Source of the DNA: IDS-8 sp964491485
GTDB lineage: Bacteria; Pseudomonadota; Gammaproteobacteria; Steroidobacterales; Woeseiaceae
Length of the DNA stretch: 64,000 nt
NCBI GenBank assembly: GCA_964491485.1
Contig: CAZBGV010000003.1
Coordinates: 23,992-87,991, forward strand
Reading direction: 5' to 3'
A program made the translations under genes and the position numbers. A model generated the notes under the pieces. It was not told where the DNA came from and did no database searches. It saw only the letters and a list, made by a program, of their open reading frames with translations. Within the stretch, counting starts at the first letter, position 1. Each line of letters opens with the position of its first letter. Of the stretch, positions 1 to 8,966 are shown piece after piece.

Positions 1-324
1 CAGCACGAACGCGAGCACGACCAACAACCCGAGGCGCGGGATCCAGCGCCAGTAATCGAGGCCGGATTCCCAGGCCGCCCACAGGAGCGTGCCGAAGAAC
101 ACGGCCGCGAACCACCACGCGCCCGAGATGCGCCCGCGGAATACCTGCACGCCGCCGATCGCGAGGCCGACACCGGCCGGCAGGTAGTACCAGCTGCCGC
201 CGAGCACGGCGAGCCAGGCGCCGCCGGCGGCCAGCACGATGCCGAGCAGCGCGAGCACGCTGCCGAAAACTCGTTCGGGGAGGCCGGGGGCCGCCGGCTC
301 CTGCGTTGCGTCGATGGTGGTCAT
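1..324 (-). CDS. gcd: Membrane-bound PQQ-dependent glucose dehydrogenase, N-terminal part (cut by window edge)
   Basis: Reading leftwards from ATG at 324, the frame stays open to the window edge and gives 108 residues. After a short polar start come several hydrophobic helices, with the motif GGSWYYLPAG near residue 43 and RGRISGAWW near residue 64. This is the membrane anchor typical of quinoprotein glucose/quinate/shikimate dehydrogenases, which oxidise sugars in the periplasm and pass electrons to ubiquinone. The PQQ propeller domain lies outside the window, so substrate and integrity cannot be judged. It is transcribed divergently from the HiPIP gene. Confidence 0.8.
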   Translation of the reverse strand, partial: MTTIDATQEPAAPGLPERVFGSVLALLGIVLAAGGAWLAVLGGSWYYLPAGVGLAIGGVQVFRGRISGAWWFAAVFFGTLLWAAWESGLDYWRWIPRLGLLVVLAFVL

Positions 325-469
325 GGGGGCACTGGGACGGCCCGATGCAAGAACCCTGCCGCCGCCTCGGCCGCTCGCGGCGGCAAAATCGGCCATCGGC
401 CGTTGCAAGTTTTACCAGCCCCGGAAATTGCTACCGCTGCGATCCGGGGCGGCGGCAGGACCCGTGCCG

Positions 470-485
470 CGGTACGGATATTGCA
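470..485 (+). promoter_or_regulatory. Candidate sigma54 promoter of the HiPIP gene
   Basis: CGGTACGGATATTGCA has GG and GC separated by exactly 10 bases. The first base departs from consensus (C for T). It lies 31 bp before ATG 517. Confidence 0.55.
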
Positions 486-516
486 GCGGCTGCTGGCGAT
501 ACCAGCGGAGAAGGCG

Positions 517-1005
517 ATGAAAGCGATGAGCGGATCTTTGGACCGGCGGCATTTCCTCTGCCTGCTGGGCGGAGTCGCCGCGTCGTTGCCGTGGCTGCCG
601 GGATGCACCCCTCCGGAGGAGGCCCAGCCGCCGCCGACCAACGATACGGATCCGCGCGACCAGGACGCCGACGAGCCGGCGCCGCCCGGGCAGTCGGCGA
701 GCGAGCTCGGGCAGCAGCCCGGGCAGGCCGGCGGCCCGGATGCCGGGACCGGCGACACGGCGATGCTGCCGCATCTCGACGAGAGCGACACGATGGCGCA
801 GGCGCTCGGTTACAAGCACGATGCGAGGCAGGTGAACGCGGAGCAGTTCCCGAGCCGCGCCGACCCCAAGAGCGCGAACGAATTCTGCAAGAACTGCGTG
901 CACTTCCAGGGCCCGCCCGATCAGCAGTGGGCCCCCTGCACGATCTTCCCGGGCAAGCTCGTCAACGCTGACGGCTGGTGCAGCGCCTGGGCGGCGCAGA
1001 CCTGA
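517..1005 (+). CDS. High-potential iron-sulfur protein (HiPIP), Tat-exported
   Basis: A 162-residue protein, probably a periplasmic electron carrier holding one Fe4S4 cluster. Residues 9-14 (DRRHFL) followed by a hydrophobic stretch form a twin-arginine signal, ending in LPGC, which could also be a lipobox. A long Pro/Gly/Asp-rich linker follows. The C-terminal 60 residues hold the four cluster cysteines: CKNC, then APC and GWC. ATG 517 is chosen because GGAG lies 6 bases before it; an upstream in-frame ATG at 403 would put extra residues before the Tat signal. The linker is unusually long for a HiPIP. A sigma54-type promoter precedes the gene, suggesting co-regulation with the envelope-stress genes further on. 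Confidence 0.85.
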   Translation: MKAMSGSLDRRHFLCLLGGVAASLPWLPGCTPPEEAQPPPTNDTDPRDQDADEPAPPGQSASELGQQPGQAGGPDAGTGDTAMLPHLDESDTMAQALGYKHDARQVNAEQFPSRADPKSANEFCKNCVHFQGPPDQQWAPCTIFPGKLVNADGWCSAWAAQT

Positions 1006-1025
1006 CACGCATCCCACGGTGGAGG

Positions 1026-1055
1026 CATGGCCGGGGGGGATGCCCGCCGGCCATG
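1026..1055. terminator. Hairpin between convergent genes
   Basis: Arms CATGGCCGG (1026-1034) and CCGGCCATG (1047-1055) form a 9-bp perfect stem between the HiPIP stop and the amidohydrolase stop. There is no T-run, so termination is only a guess. Confidence 0.35.
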
Positions 1056-1077
1056 TCGCTGATAGGGAGTTGGTTGG

Positions 1078-2307
1078 TCAGCGTCGGGTATCGCTGACCT
1101 GCACGCCTTCGATCACCGTACCGACGGCGTGGCTCGTGTACTCGAACGGATCGCCGTCGTACAGCGCGAGGTCGCCGTCCTTGCCGGGCTCGAGCGAGCC
1201 GACGCGGTCCGCGACGCCGAGCAGTTTCGCCGCCTCGATCGTGAGGTGCGCGAGAGCCTGCTCGAACGTGAGGCCGTGCTGCAGCGTGATCGCCGCCTCG
1301 AACAGCACAACGCGCGTTTTTGGTACGTAGGACTCGAAGCCGCTCTGGAACGCGAACGGAATCCCGGCATCGCTGAGCTTCGCGGGTGTCGTGAAGGATA
1401 TGTTCTCGAGCGGGCCGAATGCCCGCGCCATGCTCGGGTGCACGATCACCGGGACGCCCGCGGCACGGATCTCATCGACCACCAGGCAGGATTCCGCCGC
1501 GCCGTCGAGCACCAGGCGGATGTCGAACTCGTCCGCGATGCGCAGCGCGGTCACGATGTCCTGGTGGCGCTGTGCCGTGACCAGCAGCGGGATTTCTTTG
1601 CGCAGCACGCGGCCGAGCGCCTCCAGCGCGAGATCGCGCCCGCCGTTCTGCTTGTCGCCGGCGTCCGCTTGCCTTGCGAGGTATTCCTGGGCCTTGACGA
1701 GCTCGGTGCGCAGCATCGCCGCCGCCTTGCTGCGGTTGCCGGGTGAGGTGCGCCCGCTCTCACTGCCTTCCCCGACCACCGCGCCTTCACCCAGGGTCGC
1801 GGCGATCATCGCGAACGGCACCGTCACCGCGTCGCGGACCGTGTTGCCGGCGGTTTTCACGATCATGGTCTGGCCGGAAATGACCTCGCCCGGCGCATGC
1901 CCGGTGTGGACGGTCGTGATGCCGAAGCTGCGGAGCCAGGCGATGAGCGGCTCGTGCGGGTTGTACGCGTCGATCGCGCGAAGCTCCGGCTGGATCGCGG
2001 AGGAGTGCTCGATCTCGTCCTGATCCTCCGGCTGATTCAAATAGCCGGCAAGCCCGACCACCGAGTGCGCGTCGATGAGGCCCGGCGTCACCACGGCCGC
2101 CTCGAGGACCTCGACGCCGTCGGGGATGCGCACGTCCGCGGCCGGCCCGACGGCCGCGATCCGGCCGTCCTCGATCAGCACCACGCCGTTCCGGATCGGG
2201 GGCGCAGTAACGGGGTAAACCGTCTCGCCGCGTACGGCGATGTCCTGCGCGAGGGCCGTGCCGGCCAGCGCGAGCAGCGCCGCGCACGGGGCCATCCGGG
2301 CGCTCAC
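1078..2307 (-). CDS. Exported amidohydrolase-fold protein lacking metal ligands (probable pseudoenzyme)
   Basis: A 409-residue protein with a cleavable signal peptide (AGTALAQD near residue 20). The imidazolonepropionase-like amidohydrolase framework is recognisable: VLIEDGRIAAVG, then GLIDAHS, and a C-terminal SLEPGKDGDLALYDGDPF. The HxH metal motif is broken (AHSVVG where the upstream neighbour has THSHIG). The later histidines are also replaced: LVTAQRHQD for HFHTHRHDD and LVLDGAAES for LVLHHVSEA. A hydrolytic reaction is therefore unlikely. Its start overlaps the stop of the intact homologue by 4 bp, so it is translated with it, as expected for a structural or regulatory partner. Confidence 0.8.
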   Translation of the reverse strand: MSARMAPCAALLALAGTALAQDIAVRGETVYPVTAPPIRNGVVLIEDGRIAAVGPAADVRIPDGVEVLEAAVVTPGLIDAHSVVGLAGYLNQPEDQDEIEHSSAIQPELRAIDAYNPHEPLIAWLRSFGITTVHTGHAPGEVISGQTMIVKTAGNTVRDAVTVPFAMIAATLGEGAVVGEGSESGRTSPGNRSKAAAMLRTELVKAQEYLARQADAGDKQNGGRDLALEALGRVLRKEIPLLVTAQRHQDIVTALRIADEFDIRLVLDGAAESCLVVDEIRAAGVPVIVHPSMARAFGPLENISFTTPAKLSDAGIPFAFQSGFESYVPKTRVVLFEAAITLQHGLTFEQALAHLTIEAAKLLGVADRVGSLEPGKDGDLALYDGDPFEYTSHAVGTVIEGVQVSDTRR

Positions 2308-3641
2308 TGGTGCCCCTCCCCGTAGCCGTGGAAGTGCGCGGATACCGGCGTCAACGCGCCGTATCCGCCGTCGGCCACCTTGCGGTCGTCGGGATCGTCG
2401 AGGTCGAACACCTTGCGTCCCTCCACCCAGGTTTCCAGCACCCGCGTGTACACGCTGAACGGGTCGCCGGAGAGAACCACGAAATCCGCGTCCTTGCCGC
2501 GCTCGAGCGAGCCCGTGCGCTCGTCGAGACCGAGCATGCGCGCGCCCGCGAGCGTGAGCGCCTCGAGCGCCGTCTCGCGGGACATGCCGGCGCGCACGCC
2601 GAGCGCGCCCATGCGCAGCAAGAGCCGCGAGTCGGTGATGTAATCGTCGGTGTGGAAAGCGACGTCGATGCCCGCCTGCTCCACTGTCTTCGGGTTGCTG
2701 AAGTTCAGGTGCATGGCCTCGAGCTTGCCGCCGGGGGCATCGACGAGGATCAGGGAGACCGGCACGCCGCTCGCCGCGATCTCGTCGACCACACGATACG
2801 CTTCGCTCACGTGGTGCAGCACGAGCCTGAAGCCGAATTCCTTCTGCAGGCGCAGCGCCGTCATGATGTCGTCGTGGCGGTGCGTGTGGAAATGCACGAT
2901 GCGCCTGCCGTCCAGTACCTCGAGCAGCGCTTCCTTCGCGAGGTCGCGGTCCGGCATCTTGTCCTCGTCGCCGTGCGCGTTCTCGATTTTCTCGCGGTAC
3001 GCGAGCGCGTCGACGAAGCGCTGGCGCATGACGGCCGCGGCCTTGGCGCGAGTGCCGGGGAACGGCGGCTCGCCCTGCGGGTTGGTGCCGTTCGCCATCT
3101 TCATGCCGCCGAGCAGCTCGCCGTCCTCATCGCGATACGCGAGATCCGCGATCGTGTTGCCGTCGCGCAGCTTGAGGTAGAGCGTCTGGCCGCTCATCAG
3201 GTGACCGGAGCCCGGCATCAGGTTCGCCGTGGTGATGCCGCCGGCGCGGGCGCGCGCGAGCCCCGAGTCGCGCACGTCGATCGCATCGAGTACGCGGGCC
3301 GCGGGCTGGACGGGGTCGGAGGCGTCGCCGCCCGCGACGTCGCCGATGTGACTGTGCGTGTCGACGAGGCCCGGCATGATGATGCGGCCGGTGACGTCGA
3401 CGGTGCGCGCGCCGCGCGGTATGCGCACGTCGCCGCGCTCGCCGACCGCCGCGATGCGGCCGTCCTCGATCACGAGCACGCCGTCCTCGATCGGCTCGCT
3501 GGCCACCGGCAGGATCGTCGCGCCGGTGAACGCCGTGGCCGCGGCGAGGGCGATCGCCGGCAGCAGCAGGACGGTGAATGCGGCAACCCCCGCCAGCGTC
3601 ACCGCGGACCGGACCGGTCCGCGAGCTATCCGCTCTCTCAT
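2304..3641 (-). CDS. Exported metal-dependent amidohydrolase
   Basis: A 445-residue protein beginning MRERIARG with a hydrophobic signal segment (residues about 12-33). It carries the complete metal-binding set of the imidazolonepropionase-like branch: GLVDTHSHIG, HFHTHRHDD, LVLHHVSEAY and a late FHTDD. The family hydrolyses cyclic amides or peptides; the substrate cannot be named here. ATG 3641 is preferred over ATG 3701 because it directly begins the signal peptide and has AGAAGA upstream. It is the first gene of a two-gene operon with the degenerate homologue, joined by an ATGA overlap, and is divergent from dodecin. Confidence 0.85.
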   Translation of the reverse strand: MRERIARGPVRSAVTLAGVAAFTVLLLPAIALAAATAFTGATILPVASEPIEDGVLVIEDGRIAAVGERGDVRIPRGARTVDVTGRIIMPGLVDTHSHIGDVAGGDASDPVQPAARVLDAIDVRDSGLARARAGGITTANLMPGSGHLMSGQTLYLKLRDGNTIADLAYRDEDGELLGGMKMANGTNPQGEPPFPGTRAKAAAVMRQRFVDALAYREKIENAHGDEDKMPDRDLAKEALLEVLDGRRIVHFHTHRHDDIMTALRLQKEFGFRLVLHHVSEAYRVVDEIAASGVPVSLILVDAPGGKLEAMHLNFSNPKTVEQAGIDVAFHTDDYITDSRLLLRMGALGVRAGMSRETALEALTLAGARMLGLDERTGSLERGKDADFVVLSGDPFSVYTRVLETWVEGRKVFDLDDPDDRKVADGGYGALTPVSAHFHGYGEGHQ

Positions 3642-3784
3642 TGCTTCTTCTCGAGACGGTGGAGGCGGCACACGATACCGCATCGGCCGCGCGCTCGTCA
3701 CCCGCCGTGCGCCTGCTATGCTACCTGGACGAACGCTGGGGAGGGTGCTGCTCGAGCGCGGCCGGGTTGCCGCAGGAGATCGAC

Positions 3785-3988
3785 ATGAGCGTAGCGAAAG
3801 TATCGGAAATCACCGCCTCCTCGACCACGAGCTTCGAGGATGCCATCACGCAGGGCATCAAGCGCTTCTGCAAGACCGTGGAGGGTGTGCAGGGCGCCTG
3901 GGTGAGTGAGCAGAAGGTCAAGATCTCCGGCGATGCGATCTCGGAATATCGCGTCACCATGAAGGTGACGTTCATCGTCAACGACTGA
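3785..3988 (+). CDS. Dodecin
   Basis: A 67-residue protein with the dodecin pattern: KVSEITASSTTSFEDAITQGI, later GAWVSEQKVKI, and a final VTMKVTFIVND strand. Dodecins assemble as dodecamers that store and shield flavin in the cytosol. The start at 3785 follows GGAG (about 10 bases before). Length matches the family. It stands alone, divergent from the amidohydrolase pair. Confidence 0.9.
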   Translation: MSVAKVSEITASSTTSFEDAITQGIKRFCKTVEGVQGAWVSEQKVKISGDAISEYRVTMKVTFIVND

Positions 3989-4140
3989 GGCCGGCCTGCC
4001 GCGGAGGCGGCGGAACACCCGCGCGCCGGCAGGAGAGAGCTGCCGGGCGGCTACGCGCGCCGCCGCGGCCGCGGGCCGCGCGTCGGCTGCGCGCGCCCGC
4101 GGGCGGGTGTCTGCACACGCATGCACAGAGAGGGAAAGCC

Positions 4141-5616
4141 ATGCGCTACCGTCACGATCCCGAAGGCCACCGGCTGCCGATCAGGATCGACACGACGTCG
4201 AACGGCGAATTCGCACCGATCCCGCTTTCCGTGCGCAATCTCGCGGGCAACCGGCTGGCGCACGAAAGCGCGAGCCGCTGTGCGCGCCGCCTCGGGCTGT
4301 CACGCCGCGATTTCCTCGTATCGAGCTGCGGCGCGGCGAGCACGCTGCTCGCGTTCAACGAGGTGAATGCCGCGATGGGCAGGACCGGCGGGCGCTTCGC
4401 GATCGAGCGCGAGGCGGCGCTCGATCAGGCCGCGGCCGCGGCAGCGCTCGAAGGGCGCGAGTTCATCTTCGACGTGCAGGGGCATTTCGTGAATCCGGAA
4501 GGCCGGTGGCTGCGCGACGATCCGTCGCGTGGCGACGGGTTCCGCTTCGAAAAGACCCACTGCCCGCTTGCGGAGCAGCCGGGGCGGAACAGCCATCTGG
4601 AATGCATCGGGCCGGACGAGTTCGTGAAGGATGTCTTCCTCGACAGCGACACCGACATGATGGTGCTCTCCTTCGTGCCGTCGAGCCGCGAGGCCGAGCC
4701 GTTGACCATCGAGGAAGCGGCGGCGACGCGCGAGATCGTCGCCAACCTGAAGGGCAACCACCGCCTGCTGCTGCACGGCCGCGTGAACCCGAACCAGGCA
4801 GGGGATCTCGAGGCCATGAACGAGCTGAAGGAGCGCTGGGACGTCTGCGGCTGGAAGACCTACACGCAATACGGGCCGAACGGCAAGGGGTTTTTCCTCT
4901 CCGACGAGAACACGGGCATACCGTTCATCGAGAAGGCCCGCGCCCTCGGTGTTCGCATCGTGTGCGTGCACAAGGGGCTGCCGTTCGGCCCGCGCTCCTA
5001 CGAGCACAGCCAGTGCAGCGACATCGGCGTCGTTGCGAAGCGCTATCCCGACGTCGACTTCCTCGTCTATCACTCGGGTTTTGTCGCGGGCAAGGCGGAA
5101 GGGCCGTACACCGGCGACGGCTCCGGCGACGGCATCGATACGCTGGTGAAATCCCTCGTCGACAACGGTATACCGCCGAACAGCAACGTCTATGCGGAGC
5201 TCGGCAGCACCTGGCGCTTCCTCATGCGCGATCCCGACAGCGCCGCGCACGCGCTCGGCAAGCTCCTCAAGTATTGCGGCGAGGACAACGTGCTTTGGGG
5301 GACGGATTCGATCTGGTACGGCTCGCCGCAGGACCAGATCCAGGCGTTCCGCACGTTCACGATTTCCGAGGAGTACCAGGAGCGCTGGGGTTATCCGGCG
5401 ATCACGCCTGCGCTGCGCGCGAAAATCTTCGGTCTGAACGCAACGCGCCCGTACCGGATCGACGTCGACGAAGTGCGGCTGCGGGCGAGCGGCGACGACG
5501 TCGCGCGCCGCCGCGCCGACTATCTCGACCGGCGCGACCCGAGCTTTCTGACGTTCGGCCCGAAGACGCGGCGGGAGTTCCTGAGCCTCAAGCGCTGGGA
5601 AGGGGCGCGCGGCTGA
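4141..5616 (+). CDS. Tat-exported amidohydrolase_2-type metal-dependent hydrolase
   Basis: A 491-residue protein. The twin-arginine motif SRRDFL and hydrophobic segment sit at about residues 55-75, after an unusually long N-terminal extension. The mature part has the TIM-barrel amidohydrolase_2 layout: FDVQGHFVNP in place of the usual DxHxH, VCVHKGLPFG, VYHSGF and a late GTDSIWYGSPQDQI containing the catalytic Asp. Members are decarboxylases or hydrolases of aromatic or related acids; the substrate is unknown. AGAGAGGG about 7 bases before ATG 4141 supports the start. It converges with the downstream barrel gene (5 bp between stops). Confidence 0.75.
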   Translation: MRYRHDPEGHRLPIRIDTTSNGEFAPIPLSVRNLAGNRLAHESASRCARRLGLSRRDFLVSSCGAASTLLAFNEVNAAMGRTGGRFAIEREAALDQAAAAAALEGREFIFDVQGHFVNPEGRWLRDDPSRGDGFRFEKTHCPLAEQPGRNSHLECIGPDEFVKDVFLDSDTDMMVLSFVPSSREAEPLTIEEAAATREIVANLKGNHRLLLHGRVNPNQAGDLEAMNELKERWDVCGWKTYTQYGPNGKGFFLSDENTGIPFIEKARALGVRIVCVHKGLPFGPRSYEHSQCSDIGVVAKRYPDVDFLVYHSGFVAGKAEGPYTGDGSGDGIDTLVKSLVDNGIPPNSNVYAELGSTWRFLMRDPDSAAHALGKLLKYCGEDNVLWGTDSIWYGSPQDQIQAFRTFTISEEYQERWGYPAITPALRAKIFGLNATRPYRIDVDEVRLRASGDDVARRRADYLDRRDPSFLTFGPKTRREFLSLKRWEGARG

Positions 5617-5620
5617 GGCT

Positions 5621-6505
5621 TCAGAAGATCCAGCGGATGCCGAAGCCGACCCGGTCCGCAGGCGCCCCGTCGAGTGCGACGCGCTCGCCGTTGGCGAGCG
5701 TCATCCCGTAGCGCTGGTCGAGCTGCCGCCCGAGGCTGAACGACAGTGCGAGCGACGGCCGCACGCGCCACTCGGTCGTCCACTCGAGCGCAACGGCTTC
5801 GTACACCAGCCGCGAGCTCGCCGCGAGCTCGCGATCCGCGACCTGCCATTCATTGCCGTCCGGTGCGACGGCGAGCGTGGAGCGCACGCGTCGCGAAGGC
5901 TCGAAGCGAACGCTCGTCACCGGAAAGCCGAGGTCGAGCTGCCAGTGTGCATCCGGGCGCCAGGTGACGGCGGCCACCGGATACAGCGCGTATTCCCCGA
6001 AGCGATGGTCCCCGCACACGCCGTAGCGCACGCTGAAGCGGTGCGACAGGCGCGTCCTCGCCACCGCGGCGGCGAGCAGCGTGAAGCTTTCGCCGTCCCA
6101 TTCACGCGGCCTCCTGTAAACGTTCGAGGACGTCGAGAGCGCCGGCGCGACGCTGACGCGCCAGCGGCGGGCAGCGCCGAAGCGCCAGTGCAGCGGGATC
6201 CAGGACGTGTGCAGGTGGCCGTTGGTCTGCGGCTCGATCCCGGAAAACCCGAAAATCTGGTAACGGTGCGCGAGGCCCCAGGTGAAGCGGCCGGCGCCGC
6301 CTGCGACGCCCAGCGCGAAATCGCGCGTGTCCTGGTCCGTGGCGCCGCTGCCCGGCGCGAGCGCGGCGCGTGCGTGAGCGACGAAGGCGACGGAGGCGAA
6401 CGAATACGGCTCCGGCGCCTCGCACACGGCGGGCGACGGCCGCGCGGCCGCGGGCCACGCGACGGCCAGCAATCCACAGACGGTCAGGCCGCGGAAGCTC
6501 TGCAT
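5621..6505 (-). CDS. Predicted outer-membrane beta-barrel protein of unknown function
   Basis: A 294-residue protein with an N-terminal signal (VCGLLAVAWPAAA near residues 9-21). The rest is rich in alternating hydrophobic/aromatic strands and ends GFGIRWIF, with a terminal phenylalanine as in outer-membrane barrels. Two cysteines near residues 28 and 165 could pair. I see no catalytic motif. Resemblance to DUF6268-type barrels is my impression only. It is convergent with the Tat amidohydrolase and divergent from the BON-domain gene. Confidence 0.6.
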   Translation of the reverse strand: MQSFRGLTVCGLLAVAWPAAARPSPAVCEAPEPYSFASVAFVAHARAALAPGSGATDQDTRDFALGVAGGAGRFTWGLAHRYQIFGFSGIEPQTNGHLHTSWIPLHWRFGAARRWRVSVAPALSTSSNVYRRPREWDGESFTLLAAAVARTRLSHRFSVRYGVCGDHRFGEYALYPVAAVTWRPDAHWQLDLGFPVTSVRFEPSRRVRSTLAVAPDGNEWQVADRELAASSRLVYEAVALEWTTEWRVRPSLALSFSLGRQLDQRYGMTLANGERVALDGAPADRVGFGIRWIF

Positions 6506-6561
6506 GCACCGGGAAGTTACACGCCCGACGCGGGCGCGTGCACTCCCGTGCGGTGCGGCGG

Positions 6562-6577
6562 TGGCACGGAAGTTGCT
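6562..6577 (+). promoter_or_regulatory. Sigma54 promoter of the BON-domain gene
   Basis: TGGCACGGAAGTTGCT is a full match to the -24/-12 consensus, 62 bp before ATG 6639. Confidence 0.85.
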
Positions 6578-6638
6578 CCAAGCCTCGAACGCGCCGGCAC
6601 CTGCCGGCGCTCGGAACGCCGCGGGCAGGAGAGAAGCG

Positions 6639-7448
6639 ATGGCACGGGAAGACGAGCGACGACGCGGGCCGGAGCGTGGCTGGCGCAGGGAGCGGGACCG
6701 CTGGTCGTCCGAGAGCGCCCGGCGCAGCGTGCGCGGCGACGACGAGAGCGGCAGCGAATACGAGGACGAGGAGCCCGGTCCGCCGCGCGCCTGGCGCAGC
6801 CAGCGCGTCGAGCGCCGCGAGTTCAGGCCTGACGAGCGCGGCCGCTACCGCGCCTCGGGCCGCCGCGACGATACCGGCTACGGCAACGAGTGGCCCGAGG
6901 ATCATCGCGGCGATTTCTCAGGCCAGCTGCCCGAGCGGGATCGCGACGCGTATTCGGAGCGCCAGTCCGGGCCGTATCGCAGCCCGGTCAGCGGCCGCCC
7001 CGTGAGCGAGGAACAGTATCGCCAGGAGGCGCACTGGCACCGCAGCGAGCCCTATACCGGGTTTTCCGGCAGGGTTTCCGAGTTCGGCTACGAGGATCCG
7101 ACCTGGGCCGCGCCGCAGATGGGCCGGAGCGGCGGCGCCGCCGGGCGGCGCTTTCCGCCGCCCGGCAGCGGTTTCAGGGGCGTGGGCCCGCGCAACTACA
7201 CGCGTTCCGACGAACGCATCCGCGAGGACGTCTGCGAGCAACTGGCGGAGGACGGCGCGGTGGACGCGAGCCACCTCGACGTCGAGGTCGAACAGGGGCG
7301 GGTGGTCCTGTCGGGCACCGTGCCGGAGCGCTACATGAAGCATCGCGCCGAGGACATCGCGGACGGCTGCCGGGGCGTGCAGGACGTCGAGAATCGCATT
7401 CGCGTCGAGCGGCCGCCGGCCGCGAGCCGCGAAGCCGGCGGGGAATAG
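6639..7448 (+). CDS. BON-domain protein with a long charged, Arg/Asp/Tyr-rich N-terminal half
   Basis: A 269-residue protein. Residues 1-180 are low-complexity and highly charged (many RR, DE, GYG and SGR segments) with no signal peptide. Residues about 185-262 form one BON domain: YTRSDERIREDVCEQL, then VEVEQGRVVLSGTVPER and a late VQDVENRIRV. BON domains bind phospholipid or envelope structures and appear in osmotic-shock proteins such as OsmY; without a signal this one may be cytoplasmic. AGGAGAG sits 5 bases before the start. A consensus sigma54 promoter lies just upstream, placing it in the regulon described below. Confidence 0.8.
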   Translation: MAREDERRRGPERGWRRERDRWSSESARRSVRGDDESGSEYEDEEPGPPRAWRSQRVERREFRPDERGRYRASGRRDDTGYGNEWPEDHRGDFSGQLPERDRDAYSERQSGPYRSPVSGRPVSEEQYRQEAHWHRSEPYTGFSGRVSEFGYEDPTWAAPQMGRSGGAAGRRFPPPGSGFRGVGPRNYTRSDERIREDVCEQLAEDGAVDASHLDVEVEQGRVVLSGTVPERYMKHRAEDIADGCRGVQDVENRIRVERPPAASREAGGE

Positions 7449-7479
7449 CCCGCGCGAAAGGGCGCCAGGCGCCCCCGCG

Positions 7480-7508
7480 TTGAAAGCCGGGCGCATTGCG
7501 GGGACAAT
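7480..7508 (+). promoter_or_regulatory. Sigma70-type promoter of the Glu/Leu-type dehydrogenase
   Basis: TTGAAA (7480-7485), 17-bp spacer and GACAAT (7503-7508), 23 bp before ATG 7532. The preceding GGGCGC/GCGCCC hairpin (about 7460-7475) may end BON transcription. Confidence 0.5.
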
Positions 7509-7531
7509 GCGCGTTTTCCCGGTATGTGTTG

Positions 7532-8944
7532 ATGAGCCCACAGAGCGGCTTTTTCGCAAGCCTCAATCACATGGTCGACCGCGCCTTCGGCGCAATGGAC
7601 CTGCCGAAAGGGCTCACCGAGCAGATCAAGGCCACGAGGTCCCTGTACCGGGTGAATTTCCCGGTCGAGATCGGCGGCGAGGTCCGGGTGTTCACCGGGT
7701 GGCGGGCGGTGCACAGCGAGCACCGGCTGCCTGCGAAGGGCGGCATCCGCTATTCCCCGATGGTGAACCGCGACGAGATCGAGGCGCTCGCCGCACTCAT
7801 GTCGTACAAGTGCGCCATCGTCGACGTGCCTTTCGGCGGTTCCAAGGGCGGGCTCGAGATCGATCCCGCCGCCTACTCGGAGGCCGACCTCCGGCAGATC
7901 ACCAAGCGCTTCGCCTACGAGCTGGCGAAAAAGGGCTACATCAGCCCGGCGGAGAACGTGCCGGCCCCGGACGTCGGCACCGGCGAGCGCGAGATGGCGT
8001 GGATCGCCGACACCTACCGCATGCTGCACCCGCACGATCTGAACGCGCTCGCCTGCGTCACCGGCAAGCCGGTCACCCAGGGCGGGATCGTCGGCCGCAC
8101 CGAGGCGACGGGGCGCGGGGTGCATTACGCGCTCGCCGAGTTCTTCCGTCATCCCGAGGACGTGCAGGCCGCCGGCCTGTCCGGCACGCTGGCCGGCAAG
8201 CGCATCGTCGTGCAGGGACTCGGCAACGTCGGTTATCACGCCGCGAAATTCCTGCAGGAAGACGGCGCGCTGATCGTCGGCATCGGCGAGCGCGACGGTG
8301 CGCTGTGGTCGGACAAGGGGCTCGACGTCGAGAGCGTGCGGAAGTTCCTGTCGGAGTCGGGGGGCGTCGCGAATTACGGCGGCGCCGAGTTCATTGCGGA
8401 GGGCGCCCGGGTGCTGGAGCAGGACTGCGACATCCTGATTCCGGCCGCGCTCGAGAACCAGCTGACCGCCGCCAACGCGGAGCGGATCCGCGCGCCGCTG
8501 ATCGTCGAAGCCGCGAACGGGCCCACGACGTTCGAAGCCGACGAGATCCTGCGGCGGCGCGGCAGGACCATCCTGCCGGACATCTTCTGCAACGCGGGCG
8601 GCGTGACCGTCTCCTATTTCGAGTGGGTCAAGAACGTCTCGCACATCCGCTTCGGGCGCCTCGACCGGCGCCTCGAGGAGGCCCGCGGCCGGCAGATCGT
8701 CGCGATCGTGGAGCAGGCAACCGGACAGCGCATCCCGGAGCACCTTGCCGCGCCGCTCGAGTCCGGCGCCGGCGAGCTGGACGTCGTGCGCTCCGGCCTC
8801 GACGACACGATGCGGCTCGCCTGGAACAGCATCCGCGAGATTCGCCTGACCCGGAAGAACGTTCCCGACTACCGCACCGCGGCCTTCGTTCTCGCCCTCG
8901 ACAAGATAGCCCGCGCCTATCTCGAGTTCGGGATCGGCTACTGA
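7532..8944 (+). CDS. Glu/Leu/Phe/Val dehydrogenase
   Basis: A 470-residue cytoplasmic NAD(P)-dependent amino-acid dehydrogenase that interconverts an L-amino acid (most likely glutamate) and its 2-oxo acid. Visible signatures are LPAKGGIRY, the catalytic-lysine segment DVPFGGSKGG, a substrate loop PAPDVGTG, and the Rossmann motif VVQGLGNVG near residue 230. The length is slightly above the usual hexameric GDH (about 420) because of a C-terminal extension. ATG 7532 is chosen over 7496 as it follows the predicted promoter. NADH versus NADPH preference cannot be decided by eye. Confidence 0.9.
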   Translation: MSPQSGFFASLNHMVDRAFGAMDLPKGLTEQIKATRSLYRVNFPVEIGGEVRVFTGWRAVHSEHRLPAKGGIRYSPMVNRDEIEALAALMSYKCAIVDVPFGGSKGGLEIDPAAYSEADLRQITKRFAYELAKKGYISPAENVPAPDVGTGEREMAWIADTYRMLHPHDLNALACVTGKPVTQGGIVGRTEATGRGVHYALAEFFRHPEDVQAAGLSGTLAGKRIVVQGLGNVGYHAAKFLQEDGALIVGIGERDGALWSDKGLDVESVRKFLSESGGVANYGGAEFIAEGARVLEQDCDILIPAALENQLTAANAERIRAPLIVEAANGPTTFEADEILRRRGRTILPDIFCNAGGVTVSYFEWVKNVSHIRFGRLDRRLEEARGRQIVAIVEQATGQRIPEHLAAPLESGAGELDVVRSGLDDTMRLAWNSIREIRLTRKNVPDYRTAAFVLALDKIARAYLEFGIGY

Positions 8945-8966
8945 GCGCCAACCAGAGTCTGCCGCA

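Noticed and set aside
421..436. CCGGAAATTGCT upstream of the HiPIP gene as the sigma54 promoter
   Set aside because: The -24 GG is missing; the motif at 470-485 has correct spacing and position.
2310..3788. A 492-codon + strand frame opposite the amidohydrolase gene
   Set aside because: It is a mirror of a strongly conserved enzyme on the other strand, very rich in His/Arg/Val/Glu, with no recognisable domain; long antisense frames are common in high-GC DNA.
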